Origin: Nemania diffusa
Lineage: Eukaryota > Ascomycota > Sordariomycetes > Xylariales > Xylariaceae
Length of the DNA: 64,000 nucleotides
Reading direction: 5' to 3'
Assembly (NCBI GenBank): GCA_038501195.1
Contig: JBBPUQ010000005.1
Coordinates: forward strand, 3,844,001-3,908,000
In this document: positions 11,392 to 24,196 of the stretch, piece after piece
How the letters are laid out: every line of letters starts with the position of its first letter
How positions within the stretch are numbered: the first letter of the stretch is position 1
The notes under the pieces: model-generated
The model's input: only the letters and a program-made list of their open reading frames with translations
Databases searched by the model: none
Told to the model about the DNA's origin: nothing
Translations under genes and position numbers: made by a program

Positions 11392-12385
11392 TCATCCCTC
11401 CTTAATATTCTCTTCAACCTTCGGCACTGCAGCGATACATCTCGCAGCACCGCTAGCGATAAGACCCGAGTCTACCTGGCACACCATGAATCGCACACCA
11501 AGCGTGTTGACCGCCCAGTTCTGGACCTCGTAGTTGTCATATACCCCAGCCAATCCCATCGTCTTCCCATGCCGCCGACATGCCGCGCTGACCGCCTCTA
11601 ACGCTGAACGGAAAACCGGACTCTGGTAGTCGCCAGGAACACCTAGATTGATTGAAAGGTCGTTAGATCCGATTAGGACCACATTAGCACCATCGACTGC
11701 AGCGATCTCATCGACGTTTTCAATACCCTCCTTCGTCTCTATCATGAGGATGACCGAAGATGCAAATACGTTCCCCTCCTGTATAGCTTGTGACGCCGGT
11801 ATGCTCTTGAACGAGAAGACGGGCAGTTGGCCGGTCATTGATCGGTGGCCTAGCGGCGGATACTTCGAGATTGACACGGCAGCTTTGGCGTCGTCTGGAG
11901 TCCGACTAATTCAGCTCTAGACATATACTATAGGTGGCATGCTGACACTCACCAACTGAATGTATGTGTGGAAATACCACACCCATGGCACCGCCGTCGA
12001 GGACTCTCTGCACGAAGCCATCCCCGCACTTGTATGGGACGCGCACGAAGGGCGTGATTCCTCCTAGGATCCCGGCACATGATAACTTGCTTGCATCGCT
12101 GATGGAGAGCGTCGAGTGCTCTAAGTCGATGAAGAGCGAGTCAAAGCCGGCGTTCTTGGCTAGCTGAACAACTTGGGGGTTTGAATTAAGCTTGATGCTA
12201 AAAGCCTAAGAAAACATATCATAATTAATGTGGCGATTGGCTAGCATGGATCTAGTTCGATGTCGACTTTTGTGTAGAGGGAGTGTAGCTGAATTTCAAC
12301 GCACCTTACATAGCTGGCCAGAAGCGGCCTTGGTGATCAGGTTGTTGACACACGCGGTCATGTTAGGCATTGGGCCGGTATTCAT
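11392..12385 (-). CDS. HpcH/HpaI-family class II 2-oxo-acid aldolase
   Basis: Three exons: 12385-12305, 12205-11953 and 11894-11392, giving 278 residues. The family cleaves or forms C-C bonds between pyruvate (or oxaloacetate) and an aldehyde with a divalent metal. Visible: FIDLEHSTLS near the N-terminus, PFVRVP, the strand GAMGVVFPHIHS, YPPLGHRS, then the metal-binding pair in IETKEGIENVDEI (Glu) and IGSNDLSINLG (Asp). Length fits bacterial HpaI/GarL/YfaU-type enzymes (250-270). No targeting signal is visible. The gene is convergent with the aminotransferase, which suggests, but does not prove, a joint route such as 4-hydroxy-2-oxoglutarate or 4-hydroxy-2-oxobutanoate metabolism. The exact substrate cannot be read from sequence. 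Confidence 0.9.
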
Positions 12386-14864
12386 ATACTTCCCTCCAAG
12401 CTAACTGAGAGCTCCTTTATAGAAGATCCGTGTATCCTGGTGACCTGCAAGTATAGATCCCATTACATGGTTGGAGCCTTGGCGGCTATTTATATACCCG
12501 GCAAAGGGCACAACATTGGAAGCATTTCCAGTTACTCCGGTGTGACATATCTGAGTACGGATTCCCTAGCTGCGATTAGGAAGAGCTTAGTGGAACGGGT
12601 ACTTCTAGTTACTTTTAGTGCTGCTGTTGATCTCCTTATCTGATCAATCGGGTTGACGAGGACGGTGCACCGCTTCATTTCTTGAAATGTAAGAAAACTA
12701 AGAATACTACGCGTAATTTAGGAAGCCCCTAGATATGTCTAGGAAGCATCTCTGCCATAGAAGGATCGTAAAAACAACCCAATGCTGGCCGCTGATCAGT
12801 TCTGATTACCACGAAATATGGAGCGAGAACCCAAAAATAAAGACTAGAATAACTTCTAACCCAAAACGCAAACTTCGAGAAACAAGGATTACAGTAGTCT
12901 CCGTTTTTAGATGCGCGAGGCGGCAAGTGCTTGTCTTGACGTTCTTCGGGTATCTAAATCCGGTGCTGGAAAAAAGTAGTCCCTGCCACCACAGACTTTG
13001 CCGTCGACAATATTTTTGTAATGTCAGGGCCCATACGCTTCAAGTCACTATGAAAATCAATGATGAATTCTACCACCTCGGTCTTGAATTATTTTCTTAG
13101 TCTACCATTTAACTACCTTGATGGAGTTCATACTCCAGTCCTTGCAGTCTTTAAGGAGTATTATGTGGGGATGGAAGATTCTCACATGACGCTAAGGACT
13201 ACCTCCTTTTGTCTAAATATTGAGACAGGAAACCATTACCCGAAATACTCCTGCTGAGGAAAACGAGTTGCAGCCTGGCTTTAAACCCCTACGAGGGCGT
13301 GGCCGCTTCAGTGCTAGAGTGTTGGGTTTTCGCCTACGGCGGTCAACTATTCGACTGTCTACTCGACATGCCCTCTACTTTACTTTGCTTTACTTTACTT
13401 TAGCCAAATACAAACCTATATGGCCGTTAGTTGTATGGCATACTACTTTTGGGAGGGCAAGTGCAGAGGTATTGGTGCGGTGTACTTGGTATTAAAGGCT
13501 GTAACCATTACTACAGTCTTCTGCTGGTCGTTAGTCATACATTATTGTTTTGACATCAGGGGTATCGTTTCATGATAATAAGCTTGAGCACTTATTAACT
13601 TTGATTCTACATTAGATATCCATTATGGTACATTCATCCTGCGTTTACCAAATGCGCTACGGTGCGGCTGTTGAAAGTAGCGTAGCTGCCTAAGGCAGTC
13701 ATCATGAAATACCAGTACTTACTGGTTGAGGTAATTCAGACAATATAACTGCGGGTATTAGTAGGTATACATTAGCTAACTAGTGTTCCCTCGATCATAG
13801 CGTTGATTATCGAAGGAAACTGTAGAATAGATAGGTAAATATAAAGGGCTGTAGAGCTGTCCGGCTAGGATAACTTTCAAAGTTAGCTCTAGCCTTTTGA
13901 TAACGTAGGAAAGAACGTGGTAGCAATCATATAATTGTCGATGCTCGAACCACGAGGTAATACCTTAGGTAGGTAGGAACCCATGGAAAACCGAAAGGGG
14001 CTTGTACAAAGTACAGAAATGACAAATGGAACCCAAGTATAAGTTACATTCCGCGACTGCTTGGATATACTCTCTCCATCGTAACAAGTAGTCAATATCC
14101 TTTGTGTGCCATTTCTGATATATCTTCAAGAGTGCATTGGTAGTACCAAGATGAAATTTTCTTGCTAGCCTTCAAATTGAAGATTCGATATCATCGAAGA
14201 GAGGAAGGTGCTTGTAGCCAAGTGCAATAACTTGCGACCAGATCGTATCATCCCTTGTTCAACTCTTTTGCAAAGGCTTGGTACCGAGTGACATCTGATT
14301 CTTGCTTCGGGTTGGCCCATTCGCCCTTGCCATGGTAGGTACGTATAACCCTGTTTAATACTTGACACAACAGGTTGACCTAGTTGAGGACTGCTGCGTA
14401 TGTCCACTACTGTGTATGTCCACTGCAGCTAGTAGTACCTGTTGCGGCAGTTACAACACGCTTGACAGAGACACCTTCAACACCCCACCACTCTCCAAGT
14501 CGTTCCTAAAAAAAACGTCGCACATCCTACCAATCACTACCCATCAACCACTTCTCTTTACTATCCCTCTGTCATCCTAACAATCAATCCTCATCTCGGT
14601 AAGTCGTATCTTCGCTTGATATTTTCCGCTCATGCTGTTGAGAGTGTGCCTGCGTCAAGTAGATCTGCTCCCGTCGTCGGGCTCTGCAGGTCTTCGGTAT
14701 CGCCTGTTCCTTCTTCACTTCTGTACCACGAATCCAAACTTTCCCCTGCATTGAATCGGTAGAATAGAGCAGCACCTGACATATCCATGGGCATAGACCA
14801 TCACTCGTCATCGCAGAAGACCTTAACCCAGATTGCAACCAGGTTACAGTCAAACGCCACAACG
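12386..14864. other. intergenic, no gene seen
   Basis: About 2.5 kb with only short frames lacking family features. A TTTAC/TTTGC pentamer run lies at about 13376-13403. A pyrimidine-rich stretch at 14470-14600 probably belongs to the promoter and 5' UTR of the next gene. Confidence 0.6.
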
Positions 14865-15686
14865 ATGGCTCCCAGAAAGTGGGACGACAAGTCGGAGCGC
14901 GACCTCCTCATGGCCAGTAAGTAATTTCCGTCGCCATTTTTTTAATGTTTCCGTAACTTTCGAAGCCCAAGCTTTCCTTTTTGGGCCAAAACAGTGTCCG
15001 GAAGCTCTGAAATTCTCACAATTCCACTCGAGATAGCGACAACTGACTCTGGGCGTTTTAGTGCGCATCGCCGAGAGTGGATACAACGCCTACTCTACCG
15101 AGACCTGGAAGAAGGCCACCGAAGTTATGAAGATGATGGGATACCCCGATTCTACCGTAAGTAATCGTCAACGTCATCTCTCTCCTTTCGGTCACTTCCA
15201 GAGTACAAAGCCCCTTCTGGGCTAGAATAATGTCTTAGAAGCTTGTCACGCTTCTAAAGCAGCCTCGCATCATACTTTAATGGCGATAACTGACTCTAAT
15301 TGTTGCAGTGGACTGGCCTCAGGTGAGGATATCATAGAGCTTTAGCTGCACATATTCAGACATACTAACTGTAGCAATGTAACAGCCAGCGATGGTCTAA
15401 GTGTATGCAGAAGAACTTCATGAAGGATTACCCCCAGGCTCTTGCAGTTGCTGCTGGAACTGCCGCCCCGGGCCCTGCCGCCGTCTCTGATGCTGGCCCC
15501 AGCTCCGCACCTACCCCGGCTCCGACCCCGGCCCGTCGAGCCAGATCAACTAAGCGCCCCCAGAAGCGCGAGCGAGAGCTAGAAGAGCAGGACGAGCAGG
15601 ACGAACAGGACGAGGGTGAGGAGGATGGAGAGCAGGTCGCTGCCAAGAAAGCTCCCGCTGCCAAGAAGCAGAAGAAGAAGCACTAG
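14865..15686 (+). CDS. Small SANT/Myb-like nuclear protein
   Basis: Four exons: 14865-14916, 15062-15156, 15309-15322 (only 14 nt) and 15386-15686, giving 153 residues. Residues 1-65 look like a fungal SANT/Myb-like helical unit: RKWDDKSERDLLMAMRIAES, three spaced tryptophans (KW, TW, RW), and a last helix ending RWSKCMQKNF. The rest is low complexity: Ala/Pro-rich, then acidic DEQDEQDEQDEG, then a Lys-rich tail AAKKQKKKH that could serve as a nuclear localisation signal. Related small fungal proteins are mostly uncharacterised; DNA or chromatin binding is inferred from the fold. All splice phases agree, and the micro-exon is needed to keep the frame and the second tryptophan. Confidence 0.75.
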
Positions 15687-17536
15687 ACCCAAAGAGAGGA
15701 TTGGAGAGAAGATTTGCATCTATTGTCGATTACAGCCACCTCTCGGCATGGGACGTTCTCCTCCTGTTAGGCTAACGCCAGGTTCTTAGATCTGATGGTT
15801 CTCTGATCCGGGTTCATTCCCATATGCGTAGCCGTGAGGCCTCCATGGTCGCTATATCGTCTCCTTTTCACTCATAGCTAGCTTGGCACCACGTCATATG
15901 ATGGCAATGCACAGGGATGAGATAACTCTTAAAATGGTGAATGCCGCGTGCGCTAAGAAAATAAAAGTTCTTCATAACCTTTAAAGCCCATATCACTTGA
16001 CAGGGCTCTATCGAACAAGCCTTACTGACGCGTGTCTTAGAATGCGGAAATGACTAGAGTAGAGTACCAGCACACCCCTTTTACGGCTGGCTTGTCTTCG
16101 TAACTAGAGGCTTATCGTTGCACACCGGACAAAGGGCAATGCCACTTTCTTGTTCTTGAGAAGATGGGAACTACGCCTTGCAACGGATTGTTGTACCGTA
16201 TTTTTGCAAATTAGGGACATCCCTCCCCTGGTAGAAGCCACTGTCTAGAAGGAGACGCAATTGAGATAAATATGTGACAGGCCTAAGCCGGGCAGAGGGA
16301 ACCTCCGTCTTGTATTGTAACAACAAGGAGGCTTAGATGCTGCGATAAGGTAAACCCCGGTTGTGAATGACTATCCGAACTGGGGGATACACAGCATACG
16401 CAGATAGCTTATAATAGCTACCTCGTTTTTTGGCGGGAGGTGATTAATTTGCCCAGAGTGCGTATCAGATGGATGTATCATTGACCAATGGAAACCTGCG
16501 CCATACTGATGCTCGACCTGGTCAAGGATCGTCATGGCTGCAGCCTTACTGCACGAACTACCATACTGCGTAGTCTTATTTTAGGATGGTGAGAGCGGTT
16601 TTCGTATTTGTTAGCTCCGCCTATCACCTTAGTTGAGGGTTTCCGTCTTGCGCCAAGCAATGACCATGGGCCTACTCCGATTGGCCATCATGATTGCGGA
16701 GATAGGTACCCCGGCTCGATCGAGAGATAATAACAACGCTTCTAATCAAGCATTGCGGTCATGCACGCCTCGGCAATCATGACTATAATTTTGATATAGA
16801 GTGTCATCCAATTCTGTAGCCAATGAGCTGTACGCCGGCGGCTGCGATTAAATATTGTCGCCTTCGTTGCAGTAGGTATCGTGAATAATACGTTAACCGA
16901 TGACCTTGAATTAACTGGATCCATAGGAAGATGCCCCCTCTGAGAATTGGGGCACGAAATTTGCCGCTGATATAGCCTCGTGAGTTAACAGCTGCTCAGG
17001 AGCACTGTAGTCATATACATGTAAGGTTGTCTGGTAGTTCTGGCAGTGCCTAGAACCCCTCTATCCTGGAGTCCATCGCATCAGTACACCACCTGGTAAG
17101 GAGTGGTGTGTTTTGATGCATGGTGTGATCATGGTTGCAGACGATACCATACGAATCTCACAGAGTAGTTCCGAATACGAGATTGAATATTCTATGCACT
17201 CAATATACCGGTGAAAGTCCTTGGAACTTGACTTTTTTTTTATTAGGGATCCTATCCCTTGGGAGGCGAAAGGTGAGACGTTTCCATGCCCATATAGCTT
17301 AGTTCAAAATGATCAAGACTCCTTGCTGATCATACTGTTAAGTAAGTTGCTGTAGGGACTTCCCTTTCACTCTATAGAGTATAGCTTAGACGTCCGTGGT
17401 AAGTTGTAGATCGCTTGACCCAGGGACGTTGATGAAGAGCCCACAAGACCTAGCTTTCTTGTTGCAGGCTATTCTTTTGATTGATCGTTTTCGGTGCTTA
17501 TTCTTTTGAGTGAAGTCTCTCGAACAGAAAGACGTC
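15687..17536. other. intergenic between SANT-like and GDPD genes, no gene seen
   Basis: The 3' ends of two convergent genes face this 1.85-kb stretch. No coding frame with family features was found. Confidence 0.6.
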
Positions 17537-18843
17537 CTATGCACTCAACACCTTACTAATGCGATGTCTTGGAGACCCTTTGAGCCATTCCCTGGCCAAG
17601 AATAGAGTGGCGAAGAAATTAAGTAGAGTCATCTCGCCCCATAGCCGTGCCGTTCTATAAAACCAAGACTTGACAACTACTGCCTTCTTCTGGCTCTTGT
17701 TGGTGGCTTGTGTTTGACCTTCGTTGTTGCCCATCCGCTTACACACCTCACGGAATAAGGCGACTTCGTCTGTGATGACACCAGAAAGCTGCTTTCGAAT
17801 ACTCCACTCCATCCAGTTCTCCTCATTTACGGTCCATACGTAAACAGGAATACCTAATTTATTCATATCCCGAAGGAAACACTTTCCGAATGGGGACGAT
17901 AACGTATGTCGTAGTATACTAAAAGATATGTTTGGGATATCTGTCAAATAGCGTGCATATGTAGTAGAGAATCCTACATGCGTGATAGGAAAGTTGGGAA
18001 GATATTTCATGCTGAGCTCGATATATGTTATCTAATGAGAAGTTAGGCCTACATTGTCTTGGCTAAGGGGTCCTTGAAAAAGCAGGATCAGCTTACGTTC
18101 CAGCAGCATGGTGTAACTCTAGTATTCCAAGGCTGTTTACTAGGCACTGAAGCAAACGTGGCTCCAGTTTTTTGCATAATCTCCTCGGCATCGTCGTGTG
18201 TCTAAACAAGCATTGTGATTAGCAACCACTGCATCGAGAGGACTGGTTCTAGCAGACCACATAATTGCGAGAATATTTACCTTAATATCAAGCATAAGCC
18301 ATACATCCTCTAGCCCAGGTTGATCCAAGTATTCTAGTAGATCTACCAGTCGGGGCATTGGCTGGTGAGGCTCACGAAGTGTCCGTAGTTGACTGATCTC
18401 GCTCCAATCAAGGTCTCGAACTTTCGCCTTGTTGCCGTAGCATCGTTCAAGTGTCTCGTCGTGGCAGAGCACGACCACACCGTCGCGAGTAAGATGTAGA
18501 TCCGTCTCGACTGCTTCGGCGCCTGCCTCAACAGCTGCCTTGAAGGCCGCCATGGTATTCTCAGGGGCAACAGCTTTGAACCCTCGATGGCCTATCGTTT
18601 GTGGCACAGATCTTCGTCCATGTGCCTCTTGTGGGTCGATCGAGGCATATTGTGGCATAGTCGAGTTGTTCGCTATCATTCATCAGCTATATTTCTGCAA
18701 GCTGGCAATGTCCTGATCGGCAATATACTGATCAATAAAAAGGAATAAAAAGTATGAGGCTTACTAGGCTCGTATTCAGATTCCAGCAATGGACTCTGCT
18801 CGCCTGCTATAACCACGGAAGAATGCTTCGCCATTGGAGCCAT
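17537..18843 (-). CDS. Glycerophosphodiester phosphodiesterase family, Pgc1-like phospholipase C
   Basis: Four exons: 18843-18765, 18672-18281, 18201-18097 and 18031-17537, giving 356 residues. The GDPD TIM barrel hydrolyses glycerophosphodiesters; the yeast relative Pgc1 degrades phosphatidylglycerol at membranes. Visible: catalytic GHRGFKAVAPENT (His-Arg about 54-55), ETDLHLTRDGVVVLCHDE with the second catalytic His (about 97), LMLDIK, FPITHVGFS, VYVWTVNEENWMEW and GVITDEV. A C-terminal hydrophobic helix (LLNFFATLFLA) after a Lys-rich linker matches the membrane anchor seen in Pgc1. The start in the upstream exon is a choice: it gives an N-terminus with an acidic dileucine-like SPLLESEYE, joined by an intron ending GATAG. 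An alternative start is the ATG at 18679. Confidence 0.9.
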
Positions 18844-21359
18844 TTTGCTGGTCTTGGTACCAATTACAAAAGAATCGTGAACAGTCAAAGTATAGGCTTG
18901 CAGATGTTGCTTTGTCCTCAGGGCAAACACCAAGGCAGCCTCTAATGCAATATTGGGTATCTTGACAATTGAGGCTGCAGGTCAACACCGTAATTACCAC
19001 ACTATTAAGTCGTGGCTTGTTGTGCCAATGACGTCACAGAAAGGATATTGTGTGAATGCCAATGCTGTCTTCAGCTTGTCTTTATTAACCAGAGGCGTAA
19101 AAGCCAAGGAGATAACAGGGTAGTCTGGGTTGTCTACGCCTGGGGCTGTGAGGCTAGGCTTGCGCACACAAGGCTATTAAAAGGTTCAAGTCTGTTATAG
19201 GAACTGATTAGCGGCTGTTAAGCGACGGATACGAGCGTTTCTGTTGGTTCGCTCTCCGTGAACAGAGCTCAAAACGGCTTGATTGGACAGGGCGTCTGCT
19301 ACTCTTTGACTACCGTGCTTGAGAAGAACCACGCTAGGTCTGTATGAGAGTGATGGACTTACAAGTTTAATGATCCGATAGGTCAATTGGCCGCTCGCGC
19401 TTCAGATAATGCCCAGCAACAAGCCGCGATTGGGGAAAAAGCGTCGTGGAGTGATGGTCCGACGGGCTTAGTGTCGACCTAGTTGTTTTGGGCGAGTTTA
19501 TACCCGCAATTGGTGATGTTATAAGACGTCGAGAGACATTGCAATGAAGGAACACAATGACCTGATATTCTAAACATAAAGCATCAGAAATACAGGGTTG
19601 ATAGAAGCTGTTTGAGAACCCTCGGATACATCGGGCTGGTGAGACGGCCGAGACCGTTCGTGTGAATGAAAGGAAGAAGGATGTGTCGATTGTGGACCGA
19701 CCTAGAGCGGGGAAGGTAAGGTTGAGAGCAAGTAGGTAGCAGGCGCCTCGGCAGGTAAGATGTAAGTACCTGTAGTCTGTACGCTGTAGTTGTAGGCTTT
19801 GCGTAAGGGCGGGCGAATTATTGATGCGATAGATCAGGTACCTACAGAGTAGATCAGGTACCTATGTACAAGCAAGCCTCAAGGGGCGAGAAGGTTCGTG
19901 CATGTCGCTCGCTTAAAGGCCGGTGACAGGGTCTAGACTTGAGAAGGTACATGTAGGAGACCCCGGCCGGGGTTTGGGGATATCGGATTTACATAGGTAC
20001 CTGATCTACAAGTTATCATTCTACCTAATACATGCCTATCGGGGTATTGGCTCGGATGACTTGATCTAGAGTAGAATATACGTTATAACTATAACACAAC
20101 AGGCGGCCTAAAACAACATGAATTGGCTTCAAGTCTCCTGAGCAATGTCCATTTGAACTTTTGAATCTAGATCTTAGTGTATACTTACCTAATATGCTAG
20201 CGAAAGTCCAGAACCTCAAGAGAATCTAGACTAGTATATAACTAGTTACTAGTATAGGAAACAGCTTCTGTTCAATATTCTGTACTCTGCTGAAATAGGC
20301 ATAGCTAGCCGGAACCGCCTGATACAATACAACACCGGTAGCATTAACACACAGAAATAAGAACAGATCAGTCGACAGCCCTACCACGTCTTTCACATCG
20401 GGACAAAAAAAGAAAAGACAATATCATGATGAAGGTAAATAATTGAAAAGAAAGACAATCGATGCCAATCCGGGGCCAAGACGCGAATGCAGGTGGGCAG
20501 CCCACCATGTCGCCCGAAGAACCCGGTCCCGAAAGACGGCGAGGCGCAGTGCAGGCAGCAGGCAAGCCCAGCATGCTGTAGATCACGAGCCGCCGTGGGT
20601 TCTAATATTAACGGCGACTATGATGGTCCTGGACCCCGCCGGGGGATCTACCGATGACGGCGGCCTCCCAGATGATGCGCGTCGTCGCTGTGGCTAAACC
20701 AGCTACTGCGCAGATCTGCTGATCCGGGTACCTGCCTTTGGGCTGGTTTCCTTCGAGTCATGGTCTTGAGTGCTGTGAGCAGAACAGTCATGCACGCCTC
20801 TTAGGGGAAGAGAACTGTCTCGAGTCATGTTTGAGAGGAACCGCTATCCGACTGCAGCTTAGCGCTCAGGGGAGGCGAGCACATCCCCCTCAAGATCTGT
20901 GAACTAACATCTCCACATCTCACTAAGAATTACTAACATGTTCGCTAACCCCCGTGGTATTTGTTGGTGACCCCCATCCATCAGCTTCGTCGGTGAGCTT
21001 CACCGTGTACTACGGATATGACTCCTGGGATGAGTAAATGGGATGAAGAGCATATAGTGTTTGATAAGGTTGGTCATTCATTCTATGTAAGTAACCCAAG
21101 ATGTTGATTGAGACCACGCGACCAATCAATCCCTATGTTTATTCCAATTACAATGAAGCCCCCATGGCCAAAAAGATTGATAACACCAAGAGCCTGCCAT
21201 ACGCAGTACATACTGTAGATAAGATTGTAGATCCTCAATCGCGCCAGCCAATCAACGATTACATAAATGGATTTTTAAGACCGAAAAATCAAGAAGCCGC
21301 TCGCTTAGTTCCCAAATAAGTAAAAGTACCTATCTCGAAAGCGGGGGAAGAAGCTATTG
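18844..21359. other. intergenic, with GC-rich island at about 20455-20700
   Basis: No supported gene. The sequence contains TAGGTAC words at 19730-20030, a CCGGGGTTTGGGGATA segment at about 19967-19982, and a GC-rich patch with a perfect 7-1-7 inverted repeat GGTGGGCAGCCCACC at 20492-20506. Short frames in the patch have no recognisable family. Confidence 0.5.
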
Positions 21360-24196
21360 TCATAACCCCAGACCCATATCCAGACCCATATCTATTCCGT
21401 CCAGCACCAATGGCCCGTCGTGGCTGTTCCGGTGAGGCACCAAGCCGCTTTGGTACTCTTCGCCCTTCATGCCAAGGTATATTTCGTTCGAGAGATCGTC
21501 TCCCGAGCTGAGGCTTTCGTCGCTCAGGCTGAGCACGCTCTGCGGTCCGGCTGCGTTTGTGCTCAGTTCCAAGTCTCCTATCGTGAAACTGGACAGATCC
21601 CAGGGATCCGACGCCCATTCCGTGTAATTATTTGGTGTCTCCAGGGATAGGGCTGGCCCGCCGTAGATCGCATCGTAGACGTTGATCTGGCCTCCATCCA
21701 TTGCACCTAGTAGTGCTTCCCACTCGCTCAATGAGACGCCGCTGCCTGAAATGCCCTTGTTCATCTGTGTAGGTGGGTATAATGAGTTATGTGGCTGATG
21801 AGAAGGTGGAACAGGCTGTGAGGGCGATGTATGGTTATTTTGAGTTGGGGAAGATGGTTGAGGATTAGATGTTGTGCTGTTACTGAGCGAAAGATAGTCC
21901 ATATTTGCTTTGGCCTTGTGTGGCATTCGCATCATGGTTTGCTGGATCTGAGCGATGGAGAAGCGATGGTCGCGTTGTGTCGTTGATTGATCTGTGTTAG
22001 TGTGATCAAACGAAGCTCGCGACTGCGTGCGATAGAGCTCTGGTCTTGGAGTAGACGAGCTTGGCATCGTCATACGCCGTAGTTTCTCCTGCTGAGATAG
22101 CAGATCCGTCTCGCTCATAGCAGCTCCAGTATGCCGACCATATGGCAAGCCCTTCTTGAAGGCACCCGCTGGAGGGGAACTTCTTGGTGGTGCAGCCATT
22201 GCCATCCCTGGACTCTTTTGCATGGATGTCGGCTGGGGTGGTTCACCAATCGGGACCAACATCCTCGCAACTCTTTTTAGATCACAGATCCCTGCAGCTC
22301 TATTTTTTTGCAGCGTCTTCAAGACGGCAGTAGTCAACCGTTCTATGTCTTTCATGAGTTTGCTGTCGTGCTTAAGCTCTAAGCTCTGATAAAGCAATGT
22401 CATCCCGCAAAGAACGAGAACATCTGTCTTATTTAGACAGAAAGAAAATGACATGTTTCTCTCTTCAAGCAGTTGAATAATTTGGATCATGTGCTTGCTC
22501 GAATCGGCGGTTGTTAGGAGCGCCGGCGCAGCCTTTGCTCCTAAGCTTGATCCAATAGCTGGCCGATAAATAAGCGTACGGACATAGTAATACGCCAGGG
22601 CCTGTACATATTAGCGAGTGATACGATAATCAAGATAATTAAATCATACCAAAATCGGAGACCTGCTGCCGGTGATGTCTGTTGACGGTTTATCCTGAAC
22701 AAAGTTGAGTTTCAGGTGTGTAGGTAACGCCTCATCCCATGCCTGTAGCTCTGAATCCAGTATTGACATTTGTTGAAGTGAAAGCTCATGAGACGCAGCG
22801 GCAGGGTAATTCTTCTCTAAAACATGGGCCAAGATTCGTGACAGTCTGAACAGGGCTAAAGCGCTTGATATCCGAGTGTGCTCGCCAGGTAAAGTAGGCT
22901 GGAATCCCTTCTCAGTAACGTATTCATCATCCGTATCCGACGGATACTCGGCATGAATATCCTCTTCCTTCATTAACTTGGGAAGGCCAAGTATGGCGGC
23001 AGAAAAGCTTTGAAAATTAGTTAATTTGTCAAGAATCAAGCAATGGCAAGGGACATACCAGTCGAGAGAATATAGCGTCCAGAATACCTTCTTTCGCGTC
23101 TCAATGGTCAGAGCACCGAATGAGAATCGCTTTTGACTCTGATGTAAGCCTAATCGATGGGACAGCCCAACAGCAATAGCCTTGTAATGTTGAAGACGCT
23201 TGTAGTCTGCTCGAATCGTACAGTAAATCAGGGCTAACACTAAGCATTGGAGCGTGTGCATGGTGTTATCCATCATGACAGCATCCAATGCCTTTTGCCA
23301 TTGTAATTCACAGCCGGCAATTAATTCCAAATCTGGCTGCTCGCTCGACAAGGCGGCGATACTGAAGACCAAATACAGCTGGGCGAGCTTATGATTATTC
23401 TTGACCTTATCGGAATCGCTAGCGAAATCTTCATAGAGGTGTAGGAATGTGGGTTTATGCAGGACAGGGAACAGGGGCGCCCACTCCTGGAAATAGACGT
23501 TCACGCATCTGTCTGAGAAGAGTCGGGGCGGGGCTCTTAACGGCTGAGAAATGGTTTTTGTTACTAGAGGATAGCATCCTTGAATGTGAAGAAATGCCTC
23601 CGGGTTAAAGTCTCCACACGGCTTGCCATTCTCCTGGATTTTTCTCTTGAATGTTTCTGGCAACAGTGTTAGGGCTGTGTGATGTCAACTGGAACCACGA
23701 ACTTACCAATAAAGGCGCGTCCACTTGAGGACCCCATAAAGTATGAATCTGAATTTTCAACACCGAGTAATAACGGCGTCGCTTGCACACGGAAGACATC
23801 TTGTTTCGCGGGCGCACCCGTATCCCTATCCTGCTTTACCGGAGGCTTCGGACTCGCACTCGACCTCGCGGAAGGCGCCCGGTGGTGACCGTGCATTTTG
23901 GAGAGCATATCAATTTTCTCGTCCTTCTCGTCTAATAAGTCCTTGAGCTCTCGGACCTCGGATTCCAACTGCCTGACTCGTTCCTCCAAGGATTCTGTAT
24001 AACCACGAGGAAAGGCTCTTCGGCTGAGCTTGTCGCTGGTCTTGCACTCGAAGCCCACGTTCGAGCACTGTGAGCATGTCGGCCGGATCCCATCACATCG
24101 TATTTTCTTCGAACGGCAGCGATCACATGCTTGGGCAATCCGGCTCTGTGAGCTGGTGCCCACCTTGATCACTTTCATTGGCAGTATACCCGGCAT
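21360..24196 (-). CDS. facB: FacB/Cat8 Zn2Cys6 transcription activator of acetate use
   Basis: Four exons: 24196-23707, 23656-23059, 23007-22650 and 22601-21360, giving 895 residues. FacB (Cat8 in yeast, ACU-15 in Neurospora) activates acetyl-CoA synthetase, glyoxylate-cycle and gluconeogenic genes. Visible: an exact C-x2-C-x6-C-x6-C-x2-C-x6-C zinc cluster (residues 24-51, [19 protein letters not shown]), the linker [20 protein letters not shown], a coiled coil (about 68-98), then the fungal transcription-factor homology domain, including [19 protein letters not shown] and the [14 protein letters not shown] block characteristic of this orthologue. The C-terminal 300 residues are Ser/Pro/Asn-rich and end in acidic clusters suited to activation. 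The second intron (51 bp) is in frame, so it would be missed by simple frame reading. Length and conserved blocks fit the family closely. Confidence 0.96.

Noticed and set aside
20368..20697. Frames in the GC-rich island
   Set aside because: Both strands give short, low-complexity peptides without family features or splice signals.
21101..21319. 72-codon frame downstream of facB
   Set aside because: No homology signature; its position in the presumed facB 3' flank suggests a chance frame.
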